DNA from: Ursus arctos
Lineage: Eukaryota > Chordata > Mammalia > Carnivora > Ursidae
Direction: 5' to 3'
Assembly: GCF_023065955.2 (NCBI RefSeq)
Contig: NW_026622985.1
Location: forward strand, 72,033,931 to 72,097,930
Length of the DNA: 64,000 nt
Shown here: piece after piece, positions 53,824 to 64,000 of the stretch
How positions within the stretch are numbered: the first letter of the stretch is position 1
Layout: each line of letters begins with the position of its first letter
Notes under the pieces: generated by a model
Seen by the model: the letters and a program-made list of their open reading frames with translations, nothing else
Database searches by the model: none
Told to the model about the DNA's origin: nothing
Translations under genes and position numbers: made by a program

Positions 53824-53839
53824 TATGATTTTGAATTCT

Positions 53840-54299
53840 AAAAGAGAATATAACTGAAAAAATGAGAGCTTCTAAAATACAATTTCAGCTCTGAACTTGA
53901 AAACAATTCCAATGAAAAAGAAAAAAGAATCATCTAAAGAAATTATTGGTGCTATATTATAAGCTCAGATTGTGAAAAAAAATGCTCAAACTTCACAAAC
54001 AGTGATATATAAATGTTGAAAAAAATTCTGTGTTGTGCATTGGAATTCTTGAGTCTCTTCTTAAAGATTCACAACAAATTAGGGGTTTTGAAAAATGCCA
54101 AAACAACAAAGTATGTTTGAATCCTTAGGAATAGTAGTAAAATGAACCAAAATGGCAATGACAATATAATCTGATTTATTAGATTAAGGACAGAAATGTA
54201 TGATTTCTGTAACTTCTTTTTTATGCTAAACACATCACTGTTTAAATATGAAAGTAAAGCGTATACATGGTAAAACAGAACAGAAAATATGAGTTCAAG
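53840..54299. other. No recognised feature
   Basis: AT-rich unique-looking sequence. No gene, RNA or repeat recognised. Confidence 0.4.
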
Positions 54300-54650
54300 T
54301 TACAGAATGCTCTACGTGGGAGACTGGTGCTGGCTGTTCAGTGAGAATGTTGAATGTTGATTAGCAGTGCTTCAGTGCATAAACAGCATGTAAATAAGCT
54401 ATTTATGTATTGTTCTTTGAGGCTCTCCTGAACGATCCTTTTAAGTCAGAACTAAAGAATAAGGAAAAAGCAAACTACTTGAAAGAAGTTGAGAATAGTG
54501 AATGTGTGAATATGTGTGTTTGGAAGAGGGCTTCCAGGAAGAGAACACAGTACGTACAAAGACCTTGAGCAAAGATGGTATGCCTGTGCATATGTGAAGT
54601 TCATTATGCCTTGACTTTGAAGGTCATAAATAACTGTAATGATTAACAGA
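54300..54650 (+). repeat. Weak relic of a dispersed element
   Basis: GGAAGAGGGCTTCCAGGAAG, AACACAGTACGTACAAAGACC and TTGAGCAAAGATGG resemble a mammalian relic (aagggcattccaggcagagggaacagc...tgcaaaggccctgagg). Only about 80 bp is convincing, in the middle of the span. Family not named. Confidence 0.4.
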
Positions 54651-55895
54651 AACCAAAAAGCATAAATAGGAGAATTATATCTAAAAATTTCTATTTTCAT
54701 TTTCAAAATAAATGACATACTTGCACAAGAATGAATGGAAATCTAGATGCAAATTAGAGATTTTTGTTTGACTGCAAGTTGTATAGACGTGATTTGTTCC
54801 TGGTGAAGGCAAGCAAGAGGACAAATGTACACATACTGCTGTAAAAAATACAGTTACAGTAGAATAGTGTCCAAATATGGAGAACATATTCTCTGCCCAT
54901 GACCTTTTGTTTGTCATTCCACTGATGGCACATTTTATCCTGTTGTAGGTGCCACACAGAAAGAGAAAATTGATAGATATTCCCTAAGCAAATTTTCCCA
55001 GGTTTTGGAGGGTTCATATGAAGGACAAGTTAAGGCAGCTTGAAAGTTTGGCCTGAAGTAGAAATGGTAAACCAGAGACATTACTGTATCTCACAATATC
55101 TGGAAAACTTTACATTTGGAAGAAAGTTAATATATGGAGTGTATTTTCATAATGTAGTACTAGGAACAATGGGCAAGCATATTTTCACTCTGAATAATAA
55201 AGGACTTTTCTGAGAATAATAAGCATTCCAAATAAAGGAATCCTCTTCTCCATACTCTTTCGGCTATGGATTTATTTTAGGAGAGACTGATGCCCATTTC
55301 TTAAGCACACTGTACAAGGTATTTCTTCACTGAGATGGAGATTGGACTATATGACCCTTCTATCTCTAAGAGGCTATGATTGTGTTTCTTGTACTTTGTT
55401 ATGCTACTGCTAGGAGAGTAAATTACTTGTCCAGATGCTAGTTTCTGATAGTCAGAACACTAGCTGACTGTGGTTGTTGACTTAGTTTTCTGTTCAGATG
55501 AAAGACTTGAATTTGATTATGTTAGGGTTATCTCTGCTCAGGACCCCCAAACACACAACAACATTTTAATAACATGAAACACAGAGATGATAGTAATTAT
55601 CCTTTTGTGAACTAAAGAACACCCACCATCCTGTGTGGCAGGGTAATCATCATTAGAAAACCATCTCTAACAATACATGACATACATTTATTGTCCTAGC
55701 TTTATATGCATTTCAAATAGCTTGGCGTAGCACTCTATTTGATATTTTAACATTTTTGATACATTGATTGTATGAAAAGTTGCCCTTCCTTGTAATAATT
55801 TTATTACCTAGGAGTCTGTTCTCTTTCTCAAACATGACATTAGATATTTAGTGTTTATAGTATAACATGGTGCCCAGAGCATTTTTTTTTCTGTT
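54651..55895. other. No recognised feature
   Basis: 1.2 kb unique-looking sequence. Three overlapping minus-strand ORFs (78-88 codons, 54452-55017) have no recognisable product and no supporting splice context. Confidence 0.4.
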
Positions 55896-55975
55896 ACGGA
55901 AATAAACACACACATATACACACACATTTATACACACACATTCAGTCTCAATGTCTCACATACATACACACACAC
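55896..55975 (+). repeat. Degenerate (CA)n microsatellite
   Basis: Interrupted CA-rich tract of about 75 bp (AAACACACACATATACACAC ... CATACATACACACACACTTC), preceded by T9. Interruptions suggest an old, less mutable locus. Confidence 0.85.
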
Positions 55976-57649
55976 TTCTTTTCTTAGTTAGGGTTTGGTT
56001 TCTGTCTTTATCTTTCCATTGAAATACTTTAAATTAATTGTACAAACCAGTATACTAAAGTAACAAACATTGGAGTTATATGTCAGGCATATTTTGGAAT
56101 CTGTATCTCAGTGTTTAGTCATGGACCTAATGAGTAACTTAGATAAAGACATTTAATAGGCTGCCTTGTTTCTGAATATGGTATCATGTTTTAGGTAACA
56201 TACTGAAAACATTGTATATTGGTGATATACCCTGGTGATGACTGACTACAGTTACCAAAGTTACTTAGAATAATAACATTTGACACTTTATTTCACATTC
56301 TTTTAGTTTTTTGTGTGTGTTCTTGAGTTTAGTTTTACTTCTGTGTTCTTATGTCACTATTTAATTGTCTTTAATTTGAGATATTGCAGCCTGGATAGGA
56401 AATATTTGTAGTATTAATTAGATTTAACCAACCCCCTCCCCACACATAAGCAGCTAATTTCTGACCTATCCTCTTTAGAAAGGCACTCCCCACTGGATGC
56501 ATTCAAATGATTTTATTTAGAAGTCTGCAATGCAGAATAAGCCACTTTAAGTTTTTCTGCTAATATGATACTCAGTCAACCCTGGAGGATGTGTCAGTGT
56601 AATAGATCATAGAAATGATTTCTTTAATTGGTGAAATGAGTGTTCATGGTGTGTGAATTGCCAGATATAGTGTAAAGGAATTTCTTCCCTTGCAAGAATA
56701 GGGTTGTAGGATGTATCCAGCTCTATAATCTACACCATTTGGAATGATGCCCTGGGCTTATTATTTCAAACTGGTTTTGTGTCCAGAAACCGACTCAGAG
56801 GATCCTTTCTCACAAGACTCTGTGTAAATGCTCAGCTGAATTTTACCTCTAGAATATGGCTGCACCTGCTTTGAATGAACTTTTTATACAAGGTGCTGTC
56901 ATAGCTTCCAAAGAACAAAGAACGGTGACTGCAGTGAGATTAGAGAACACCTGCTATCCATGTATTTTGGATCAGTTTGTTCCTAAAAATATGTGTGGTG
57001 GTATTCCATGTGAGAATTGGAATAGTAACATTATACACAGTAGATTGTCAGTGGGGAAGCCAATATTCATTACCTACCTCTATAGAAAGGACTGACATTT
57101 ACCAAAAGGAACATAAGTGTGAGTCATCAAACTGACTTAGGTTTATATGCAGTAGGCATCAATATCACAGAGAGTATTTCCAGTGTAGATTGTTCTGGAC
57201 ATCATTAAAAAGATGATAAGACAGCATATTTGTGATATTTCCGTAGTCAATAGCTGTCCTCGAGTCACTGAAAGTGAGTTGTTTTAATAACACTATAATA
57301 AATTTGACAATATAACTTAAATGTGCTTGATATAAAAATTTCAAAGTTCCTGAATAAACTTTTCTCATTTAGTATTCTTCTGTTGTTACATGCAAGGTAT
57401 GTAATAAAGGAGTTTGCTTTTGGGGAAAAACAAAGTAAAACAACAACAACAAAATGATCCACCCACTCCAGGACCAAACAAAAGAGAACAAAACTAAAAA
57501 AAAACCAAATCCATGAATTAGCACAACTTGTTGTAACACAATAATAATATTATTTAAATTAACTTTTAGTGGTAAAATAAATTATTCTTTCCTGTCATGT
57601 CACTCAAATATATAAATAGTGTTTTGTTCAGACAGTTGTTTTTGATATC
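55976..57649. other. No recognised gene
   Basis: 1.7 kb. A 79-codon ORF at 56856-57095 starts MAAPALNELF but has no known similarity, no in-frame continuation and no splice site context that I trust. A short (ACA)n run lies at about 57434-57451. No transposon recognised. Confidence 0.4.
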
Positions 57650-58136
57650 TCCTATTTTATAACTCACAAGTGTTTGTGGTTAACATGGTGAAGCTCAGCA
57701 AAGATTCACCATCCAGGGAGGATTCGTTGCCCCAGCTGTTGGGAGTATGGTCAATAGATACCCCTCATCCCTCAGCCCCCTTGAGCAGTTGCATCAGGTT
57801 CAGAGAACTACTTTACTGAAAGTCATGCCTCGCATGTGCAGCCCATCCACTATTACTAATTTATAGAAGAGATAATAAAGGTTCAGTTGTTTGAAACCAA
57901 GCCAGGACAACTCTAATTAGCCATGCTTGCTCCAGAGGTTCCCATGGAGCCAGAGGAAGCAGATACCAGCTGGCATTGCACTTCCATTTGTTCACCTGCT
58001 CAAATCTGCTCTTATCCTCTCTTCTATAGCTGTTGATCCCAAGGGCATTGCCTTATAGACTTTCTGCACATTGAATTCCATCTCAGATTTTACTTCCTGG
58101 AGAATCCAATCAGGACACTATTCTTTTGTTTTTTCA
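57650..58136. repeat. Unclassified, less AT-rich relic
   Basis: The segment has raised G+C and ends with GAATTCCATCTCAGATTTTACTTCCTGG and AGAATCCAATCAGGACAC. This resembles the closing part of a dispersed mammalian element (catctcagagtctgtttcctggggaacccaacctg). The left part (CAGCAAAGATTCACCATCC) is unrecognised. A SINE inserted at its right edge. Confidence 0.4.
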
Positions 58137-58153
58137 TGCAGTGTCTTAGTTTA

Positions 58154-58355
58154 TTTATTTTTTATTTCTTAAAAATATTTTATTTATTTCAGACAGAGAG
58201 AGAGAGAGCACAGACAGGGTGGAAGGTGAGGGAGAAGCAGACTCCCTGCTGAGCAGGGAGCCCGACATGGGGCTTGATCCCAGGACCCCTGGATCATGAC
58301 CTGAGCTGAAGGTAGAGGCTTAACCTGAGCTGAAGACTGAGCCACCCAGGGGCCC
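58154..58355 (-). mobile_element. CAN-SINE, reverse orientation, perfect 17-bp TSD
   Basis: A T/TTTA tail, TTTATTTCAGACAGAGAGAG, GAGAAGCAGACTCCCTGCTG, CATGGGGCTTGATCCCAGG and head GCCACCCAGGGGCCC. TGCAGTGTCTTAGTTTA flanks it exactly at 58137-58153 and 58356-58372. CCTGAGCTGAAG is duplicated within the element (about 58301 and 58325), so the head region carries a small internal repeat. Confidence 0.96.
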
Positions 58356-58372
58356 TGCAGTGTCTTAGTTTA

Positions 58373-59108
58373 AAAAGTGTTTTTCTGTATTATGCTTCAG
58401 CAGTCAGAGGTACACATATGTGTAGTTTTCTTGAATTATGTATCTTCTCTATTCTTGATAGGGTTTAATTAGAGCATGCTTAATAGTTATTTTATAGATA
58501 ATTATAGTGACATAAATTTGGGCATTTTATCTTCTTAAATAAATATATGAAAATGTTTATTCTTCCCCAGTTATGCTGTTTAATTATTTTCTCAAAATGT
58601 AAAAATTTAAAAAATTCAGATCATTTACAGTGGATTCAAAATCACTGGAAATGCTTGTTAAAGTATAGATGTTAGAAACCCACAGAGATAAATGAGCCCA
58701 GCAATTTATGCTTTAGGAGACATATAGAAGGGCATTCTGAGGTATTAAAGTACTGAACAGCATATGGAAACTTCTGAGAGATGTTTCCTTTTTTTTGTGG
58801 TGAGAAATAATGGAAAGGAGACTGATTATACTGGAACGCCAAATACTTGTAGTCAGCTCTGCAGTATGCATTTTTCCTTCAGTAAAGATACATTCTATAA
58901 GAAGAACATTTTGTCTGTTTAATTTTATCTATTTCATCTTCTCTTTTAAAATAGGTAGGATTTTAGTGTTTGGAATACAGAATGAAAGAGACTTCAAAAT
59001 TTTATTAAAAACATACTATTTCTTTAGTGTATTTATTGATGCTCTGCTGAGTCTAATTGCAATATATGCTGGCTCCTGAAGAATCAATTAACAGACAATT
59101 CTAAACTT
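58373..59108. other. No recognised gene; possible faint MER5 piece
   Basis: AT-rich. 58635-58720 (CAAAATCACTGGAAATGC, TTGTTAAAGTATAGATG, AGCCCAGCAATTTATGC) faintly resembles a MER5-type relic. The 89-codon ORF at 58810 has no known similarity. Confidence 0.35.
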
Positions 59109-59126
59109 AAAATGTGCTTCCAGTTT

Positions 59127-59314
59127 GTGGGGACACCTGGGTGGCTCAGTCAGTTAAGCATCTGCCTTCGGCTCAGGTCATGATCCCAGGGTCCTTGGTT
59201 GGAGTCCTGCTTCTCCCTCTGCCTGCTGCTCCCCCTGCTTGTGCTCTTTCTCTTTCTCTCTCTCACACATACACAAATAAATAAAATCTTGAAACAGCAA
59301 CAACAACAAAAAAT
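59127..59314 (+). mobile_element. CAN-SINE, sense orientation, internally shortened
   Basis: Head GGGGACACCTGGGTGGCTCAG, AGTTAAGCATCTGCCTTCGG, CATGATCCCAGGGTCCTTGG, then a jump to TCCTGCTTCTCCCTCTGCC, so the B-box end and CTCGGCGGGGAG region are missing. Tail AAATAAATAAAATC then (CAA)n. Flanking AAAATGTGCTTCCAGTTT (59109-59126) and AAAATATGCTTCCATTTT (59315-59332). Confidence 0.94.
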
Positions 59315-59337
59315 AAAATATGCTTCCATTTTTTATA

Positions 59338-59516
59338 TATTTATTTTAGAACTGGAACTGGGTTGGGGTGGGCAGAAAAGGGAGAGGGAGAAACTTTAGC
59401 AGACTCCGCACAGAACATGGAGCCTGACTGGGGCTCTGTCTCCCAATCTTGAGATCATGGCCTGAGACAAAACTAAGAATCAGATGCTTAACCAGCTGCA
59501 CCACCCAGGAGCACCC
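59338..59516 (-). mobile_element. CAN-SINE, reverse orientation, old copy at the same target
   Basis: T/ATTT tail without a GAGAGAG run, GGTGGGCAGAAAAGGGAGAGG, AGACTCCGCACAGAACATGG, GGGGCTCTGTCTCCCAATC and head GCACCACCCAGGAGC. TATGCTTCCATTTTTTATA (59319-59337) and TATGCTTCCAGTTTTTTATA (59517-59536) flank it. It shares its target words with the sense SINE immediately upstream. Confidence 0.92.
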
Positions 59517-59536
59517 TATGCTTCCAGTTTTTTATA

Positions 59537-60479
59537 AAAGATGTAATCAGCGATCTATGTAAAAACTTGTTCTGTTGGTAAAAATGGTTATATGACCCAG
59601 TTTACTTTCTCCAATGGAGAAATAATTATAGATTAATACGAAGATAAAATAATAAAGTTGCCCCTTTTATAGAATATTCTGAAGATCAAAAACAGTGCAA
59701 ATGCAATATAATACATACACGTGTAAAGATTTATATTAACATAAAGTATTGGGTAGTTTATTATTATGAATAATGATTTGATTAGCTTCCTAATACATGT
59801 CTTTCATTTGTTAATTGCCTTTTAATGAAGAAATCCTACTTAAAGTCTAACCAAACATTTTGTGGTTTCAGTTTTATTTTCTCTTGTTTTTTCTTCTATG
59901 AAATATAATGAATACGTGTCAGTGAAACTCTGATCATTCTTTAAATATTTGTAGAAACTCATTGTTTTCTTTCAGTCTGTTTATCTCAAAGCTTACCAGC
60001 TGTAAATCTTTTTCATTTTTCTCATTGGTACAGTTTTCTTTCTGAAATAATTCCTTTGATATTTTTATGGATCTCTTTAGTTTACTTTAATGTGCACTTC
60101 AAAATGAGAAACAGTGCTTATATTCCTGGAGTGGAGAGCTGTCAGCATCTTTTTGTGCGGTCTTGGTTGATAAACCTCTTCTTTTCTAGAAGAGCAACAA
60201 CTCCATCCAGATTTTAAACAGATAGGAATCTTGGGCTTTTGGTTGATAAGCTTAGATTAGGTCTTATCTTCCCTAACATTTAGCTTTTTGTAGCTTAATA
60301 TTGATTATAAGATGTAACTTTATTGTGTGCCCATTTATTTATTTTCTTATATCAGTTTTTATATTCTAAAATAATACTTTGGTAAGTGGAAAATTTAATA
60401 GCGTATATTGTTTCTTATAAAGCCAATTTTACTGCTGTACCTAATTAATGCCAATGGCCTGTTGAGTAACCATCTTCAA
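59537..60479. other. No recognised feature
   Basis: AT-rich unique-looking sequence, no gene or repeat recognised. Confidence 0.4.
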
Positions 60480-60925
60480 TTTTTCTTACATTCTTATACA
60501 CGTATTTAGATATGTACAAAATGACAGTAATTTTTACTAAAAAACAAACAAAAAAACCCAAAAACCGATGCTAAGCATACTTTACATTTTAATTTTCACC
60601 TTTGCTTCTTGCCAAAAAAATTACTAAAATGTAGATATAGTTCGTTTTATATTTATAAAAAAAATTCCATGGTATGGTTTAATTGATACTTATTCAGTAT
60701 TTCCCTTATCGATGGACATTTAGGTAGTTTTCACTCTTTTTTGTTTGTTTTTCATTTTAAAAATGATTTAATTAATAACCCTTGAATTTATCTTTAAATA
60801 TTGTTGCTTTAATAGCTGAAGGATATATTCTCTAAATGAGATTAATGTGTCAAAGATTATGTGTGTTTTAGTTTCTTGTAGTCTTATACCATTTTGTATG
60901 TTTGTAGTCAAACAAAGCCTGTAAC
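60480..60925 (-). mobile_element. Ancient LINE-1 ORF2 3' fragment, antisense
   Basis: AATTCCATGGTATGGTTTAATTG, TTATCGATGGACATTTAGGTAG, AATAGCTGAAGGATATATTC and GATTAATGTGTCAAAGATTATG are the complement of an L1ME-type ORF2 C-terminal region (in plus view: tattccattgtatggatgtacc ... ctattgatggacatttaggttg ... gggtcaaagggtatg). Strongly diverged. Confidence 0.62.
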
Positions 60926-62129
60926 TGTTCTTCTAAGTGGAGTGTTTTTTTTTTTTTTTCTTTTTTTTCTTTTTAAAGCCATGTCTCTCCCATTCAATAT
61001 ACATACAGTTGGGTATGAAGTCAGAATATAAAAGTATGCAGTTGTGTACATTAAATTCCTTCGATTGAATGTTTAATCATGGTAGAACACCCAGACATTT
61101 GAGACCATTTCTTCCATCACTAAACAAATATGTTGCTCTCTGTCTTTTAGATTGTTTCTATAGTCACTTAATTTAAAAGTGTAATAAAAATTTCTAGAGT
61201 AGCTGGAGGTATTCATTCCACACAAAATTGAAGGTTCCAACACATCCTCAAAAACTATAAGAAAAAGAAGAATAAACAAAAGCGTACAAATTGAATATAT
61301 TCAATATAACTAGAAGAAATAGAGTTCTACAAATTTCACATTATCTCTGATAGAAATAGTCTGAAAAGTATGAAAACTGTGAGGAGAGAAAATAAGGAAA
61401 GGAGGAGTCTAAGTTTGAAATAAATACGCCCCAGAGAGAAGCTCTCATTTAGTGAAAAAATACAGAAAACACTGAAAAAACAAAGAAAACAACAGGTAAT
61501 ACTTAAATGTGAGTAAAGGATTTGTTTCTTAACATGAGATCTATCCTGTTATCTGAAACAAACAAAAAATATATGTGAAAATGGTTTGCATGCAGTTCGG
61601 ACCACTGATCCCTGAGTGAGGGGAAACAAAATGAATCCTACAATTTGCACAGTTTACTAACTGAAGAGAGTTTTGAGGCTGTAGAAGAAAGAAGGGAAAT
61701 AGAGATATTGTCCTGAGTTGAGTAGACAGCCTTCAGACACAGGTCACAGCAACTTGAGTTCACATGGCGGAGTACTGAACCAGAGGCAGAAAGAGAGAGA
61801 GAAAGACATAGAGATAGCTGTGGAGAGCCCCTTATGAGTCTTCACCTAAGTACTCATTAGTGAATGCATGTGAGGTCTAAAGAAGGTCAAGGAAAATTAC
61901 TCAAATAGTTCATATTTCTGACAAAAAAATCAAAGTCATCATTCATGGGACATTAGGTAATATACACAAGTTTTTTTTTGCATCAGTATTCCGGCAAAAT
62001 TGGCCCTAAAAGCCCCCTGTCCCTTTATAAAAAAACTTAAGATCAAACTGTTTCCCAGTAACTCAATTCTATTTTAGAACAAAGCATGAGAATATTTTAC
62101 GGGGAAACAAAAGTATCATATACACGATG
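60926..62129 (+). other. Unassigned; may hold the 5' part of the following L1
   Basis: A T15/T8 tract lies at about 60945-60972. From about 61400 the sequence is purine-rich and leads into the L1 ORF1 remnant at 62130. The position suggests it is the L1 5'UTR, but I cannot match it confidently. CACATGGCGGAGTACTGAACC (61762) resembles the 'atggcgg' opening of some mammalian L1 5' regions. Confidence 0.3.
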
Positions 62130-63035
62130 ATGTGAAATTCACATTGTCTGCTATCCAAGCAAAAATTATAAACCATGAATGAAGGTGGAAAATATGACCC
62201 ATAATGAAGAGGATACGTATTCAATAGAAGTAGACACATGAGTGACACAGATAATTATTACTGTCAAATATGTTCAAGTGGGTGGAGGAAAGATTGATCA
62301 TGTTAAGCAGAGATACAGAAGATATCACAAGAACCCAAAGTCCTACAGATAAAAAGTACAATATCTTAAAAATACAATAGTTGAGATTAATATCAGATTA
62401 GCCCTTCTAGAAGAAAAAGATTAGTGGAGACATAGCAAGACAAACTATCAAAATTGAAACTCAGAAAAAAGATTAAGGAAAAGTGGACTCTATTAGGGAG
62501 CTGTGGGACAACTCCAAGTAGCCAGAAATGCTTGTAATTTTAGACCACATGGGAGAAGAGAAAGGGTAGAGAAAAACATTTGAAAAAACAATGGCTGAAA
62601 TTATCTGAATATAATAAATGCTATAGACTGACAGCTCTAAATGGTTCAACAAACGCTAAGAACGGCAAAAAAATAATGAAGAAATGAAAGTATATCTTAG
62701 TGAAATGGCTTAAAACCACTGATGAGAGGATATTAAAAATATCAAAAAAACAGAGAAACAAAAGTAAGAAAGATAGGTAACTTCTCATTTGAAAGGACAC
62801 AGCCAGAGAAATAGTAGAGAATCCTCTTCAGAGTGTTGATATGAATACATAATCAACTCAGCAAAAGTATATGTCAAAAATGAGGGTGAAGTGAAGATCT
62901 TTTCAGATGCATAAAAGCAGAAAGAAATTGTCAATACAAAAATGTTAAAGAAGTACTTCAGATGGGAAAATGATACCAGGTGGAACTGAATTTACATGAA
63001 GGAATGAAGAGAAACAAAAACATTAAATAGGTAAA
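62130..63035 (+). pseudogene. LINE-1 ORF1 remnant
   Basis: CAAGCAAAAATTATAAACCATG, AAAATATGACCCATAATGAAGAGG, AGTAGACACATGAGTGACACAG, TCAAATATGTTCAAGTGGG, the AGTACAATATCTTAAAAATAC block, TGTGGGACAACTCCAAGTAGCC, AAACAATGGCTGAAATTATC, GGTTCAACAAACGCTAAGAACG, GAAGTACTTCAGATGGGAAAATG and TACATGAAGGAATGAAGAG follow an old L1M ORF1 and the ORF1-ORF2 linker in order. Intact family members encode an RNA-binding, trimeric nucleic-acid chaperone. Here stops and frameshifts interrupt every frame. Confidence 0.78.
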
Positions 63036-64000
63036 AATAGGTTCTTTTTTTTTTACTGTTTAAAAATCTTTTAATAAGGTAATTCACTCTTTAAAGCATA
63101 GACAACAATATATTTTGGGGTTTATAACTTAAGCAGAGTTAAAATGTATGGCAAAGATTACACAGACTGGAAGGGGAAAAGGGAAGTGCACTATAGTTAA
63201 GATTATTTTACAGTATGTGAGTAGGTACACTATCTCTTGGTGGTAGACTCCGATAAGTTAAACATATACACTGTAAAACCTAAGTAAATTACTAACATAG
63301 GGGAAAAATGAACCAATAATGGTATCATAAAAATTACTTGGTTAATTCAAGAGTGTAAGGAAAAGGTAAAAGGATCAAAGAGCAGATGGGGCGTATAGAA
63401 CATAAATGGCAAGATGACAGACTTAAACCCAAACACATAAGTAATCTTACTAAATTTAAATAATCTATAACAACTGAAAGTCAGGGATTGCCAATTTAAT
63501 TTTTAAAAATACAGGATACAAAGATATGATCCTTACAAGAAACTTGTTAAGATCAAGAAACAAAAGTATGATAAAGATATATCATATTAACACCAATCAG
63601 AATAAATCTGGAATATTTTTACTCATATCCAACAAAGTAAATTTCAGAGCAAAAAAAATGTTGCCAGGGATTAAGTATATTATGTATATTGGAGCCTACA
63701 CATACACAAAGCAAAAACTCACAGATCTGCAAAGAGAAATAAATCCTCATTAATTGTTGGAAATTGTATTACGCTTCTCTCAATGATTGATAGAACAAGT
63801 AGAAAATTAATAACATCTCTAAAAGACTTGAGTGGCCATGCAAATTTCAGTATATTTTAAAGGATTAATTTCATACAAAGCATATTCTTTGACTACAATG
63901 GAATTCCCCAGAAAACAATAAAAAAGGAAAAATCTGGAAAATTCTCAAATATTAGGAAACTAAACAGTATACTTCTAAATAACCCAAAAGTTGAAAAAAG
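63036..64000 (+). pseudogene. LINE-1 ORF2 endonuclease remnant, continues past the window
   Basis: After a linker (63036-63470) the ORF2 start region appears: AACTGAAAGTCAGGGATTGCC, a deleted 'ctacaagaaac' part at 63535, TAAATTTCAGAGCAAAAAAAATG, AGCAAAAACTCACAGATCTGC, TTCTCTCAATGATTGATAGAAC, TTCTTTGACTACAATGGAATTCC and TTCTAAATAACCCAAAAGTTG. This spans most of the endonuclease domain in collinear order, with the codons of its central GDFN motif lost around 63760. It is not functional. The reverse transcriptase would lie to the right of position 64000. Confidence 0.82.

Noticed and set aside
56856..57095. 79-codon ORF beginning MAAPALNELF
   Set aside because: The start looks gene-like, but there is no known similarity, no upstream CpG-rich promoter and the frame closes at once.
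60945..60972. Poly-T tract as the tail of a reverse-oriented SINE or L1
   Set aside because: The sequence to its right has no SINE or L1 3' end; treated as a simple tract.

Overview
The window is nuclear DNA from a carnivoran mammal. It is visibly AT-rich, has no open reading frame that looks like a host gene, and is packed with interspersed repeats. The diagnostic repeats are about 20 tRNA-Lys-derived CAN-SINEs. On the sense strand these start near GGCGCCTGGGTGGCTCAG, carry an internal B-box-like GGATCGAGCCC, and end in (AAATA)n plus poly-A. There is also a set of carnivore-type LINE-1 3' ends. Several SINEs carry the extra GACAGCCAGCGAGAGAGGG segment. I associate that segment with arctoid carnivores, especially bears such as giant panda or Ursus; this species call is memory-based inference, while Carnivora/Caniformia is well supported. 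All family names below come from pattern recognition, not from a database search.

Layout. 1-5.1 kb: the antisense end of an old L1, an unclassified relic, two SINEs and a MIR. 5.1-6.5 kb: two ancient L1 pieces in opposite orientation. 8.6-10.6 kb: an L2 and a MIR. 10.7-15.1 kb: a SINE and a cluster of L1 3' ends, including an inverted pair and an L1 interrupted by another L1 tail. 17-21.8 kb: a SINE, L1M 3' ends, an internally deleted L1 ORF2 and an antisense L1 reverse-transcriptase fragment. 22.8-26.7 kb: a Tigger fragment, MIRs, MER5s and two SINEs. 27.2-27.7 kb: an L2. 29.4-33.4 kb: a SINE nested in a SINE, a (TTG)n microsatellite beside a SINE, a 2 kb unidentified block and two more SINEs. 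33.7 kb: a very short L1 insertion. 36.7-41.8 kb: an L1 tail in an older relic, an L2, a solitary-LTR-like element, and a long antisense L1M 3' region carrying a Tigger-type DNA transposon. 41.8-50.7 kb: mostly unique sequence with one L2. 50.7-54.6 kb: a MIR, antisense L1s, (GT)n and three SINEs. 58-59.5 kb: a SINE, then two opposite SINEs that used the same target. 60.5 kb to the end: an antisense L1 piece, then an old L1 (ORF1 remnant, linker, ORF2 endonuclease remnant) running off the right edge.

Function. There are no cooperating genes to describe. The only protein similarity is decayed LINE-1 ORF1/ORF2. I saw no exon with plausible splice context, no processed pseudogene of a host gene, no canonical tRNA/snRNA/rRNA gene and no CpG island. 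The window fits a gene desert or the interior of a long intron. The informative content is the insertion history: target-site duplications, nesting and reuse of target sites. I did not find a previously undescribed biological system.
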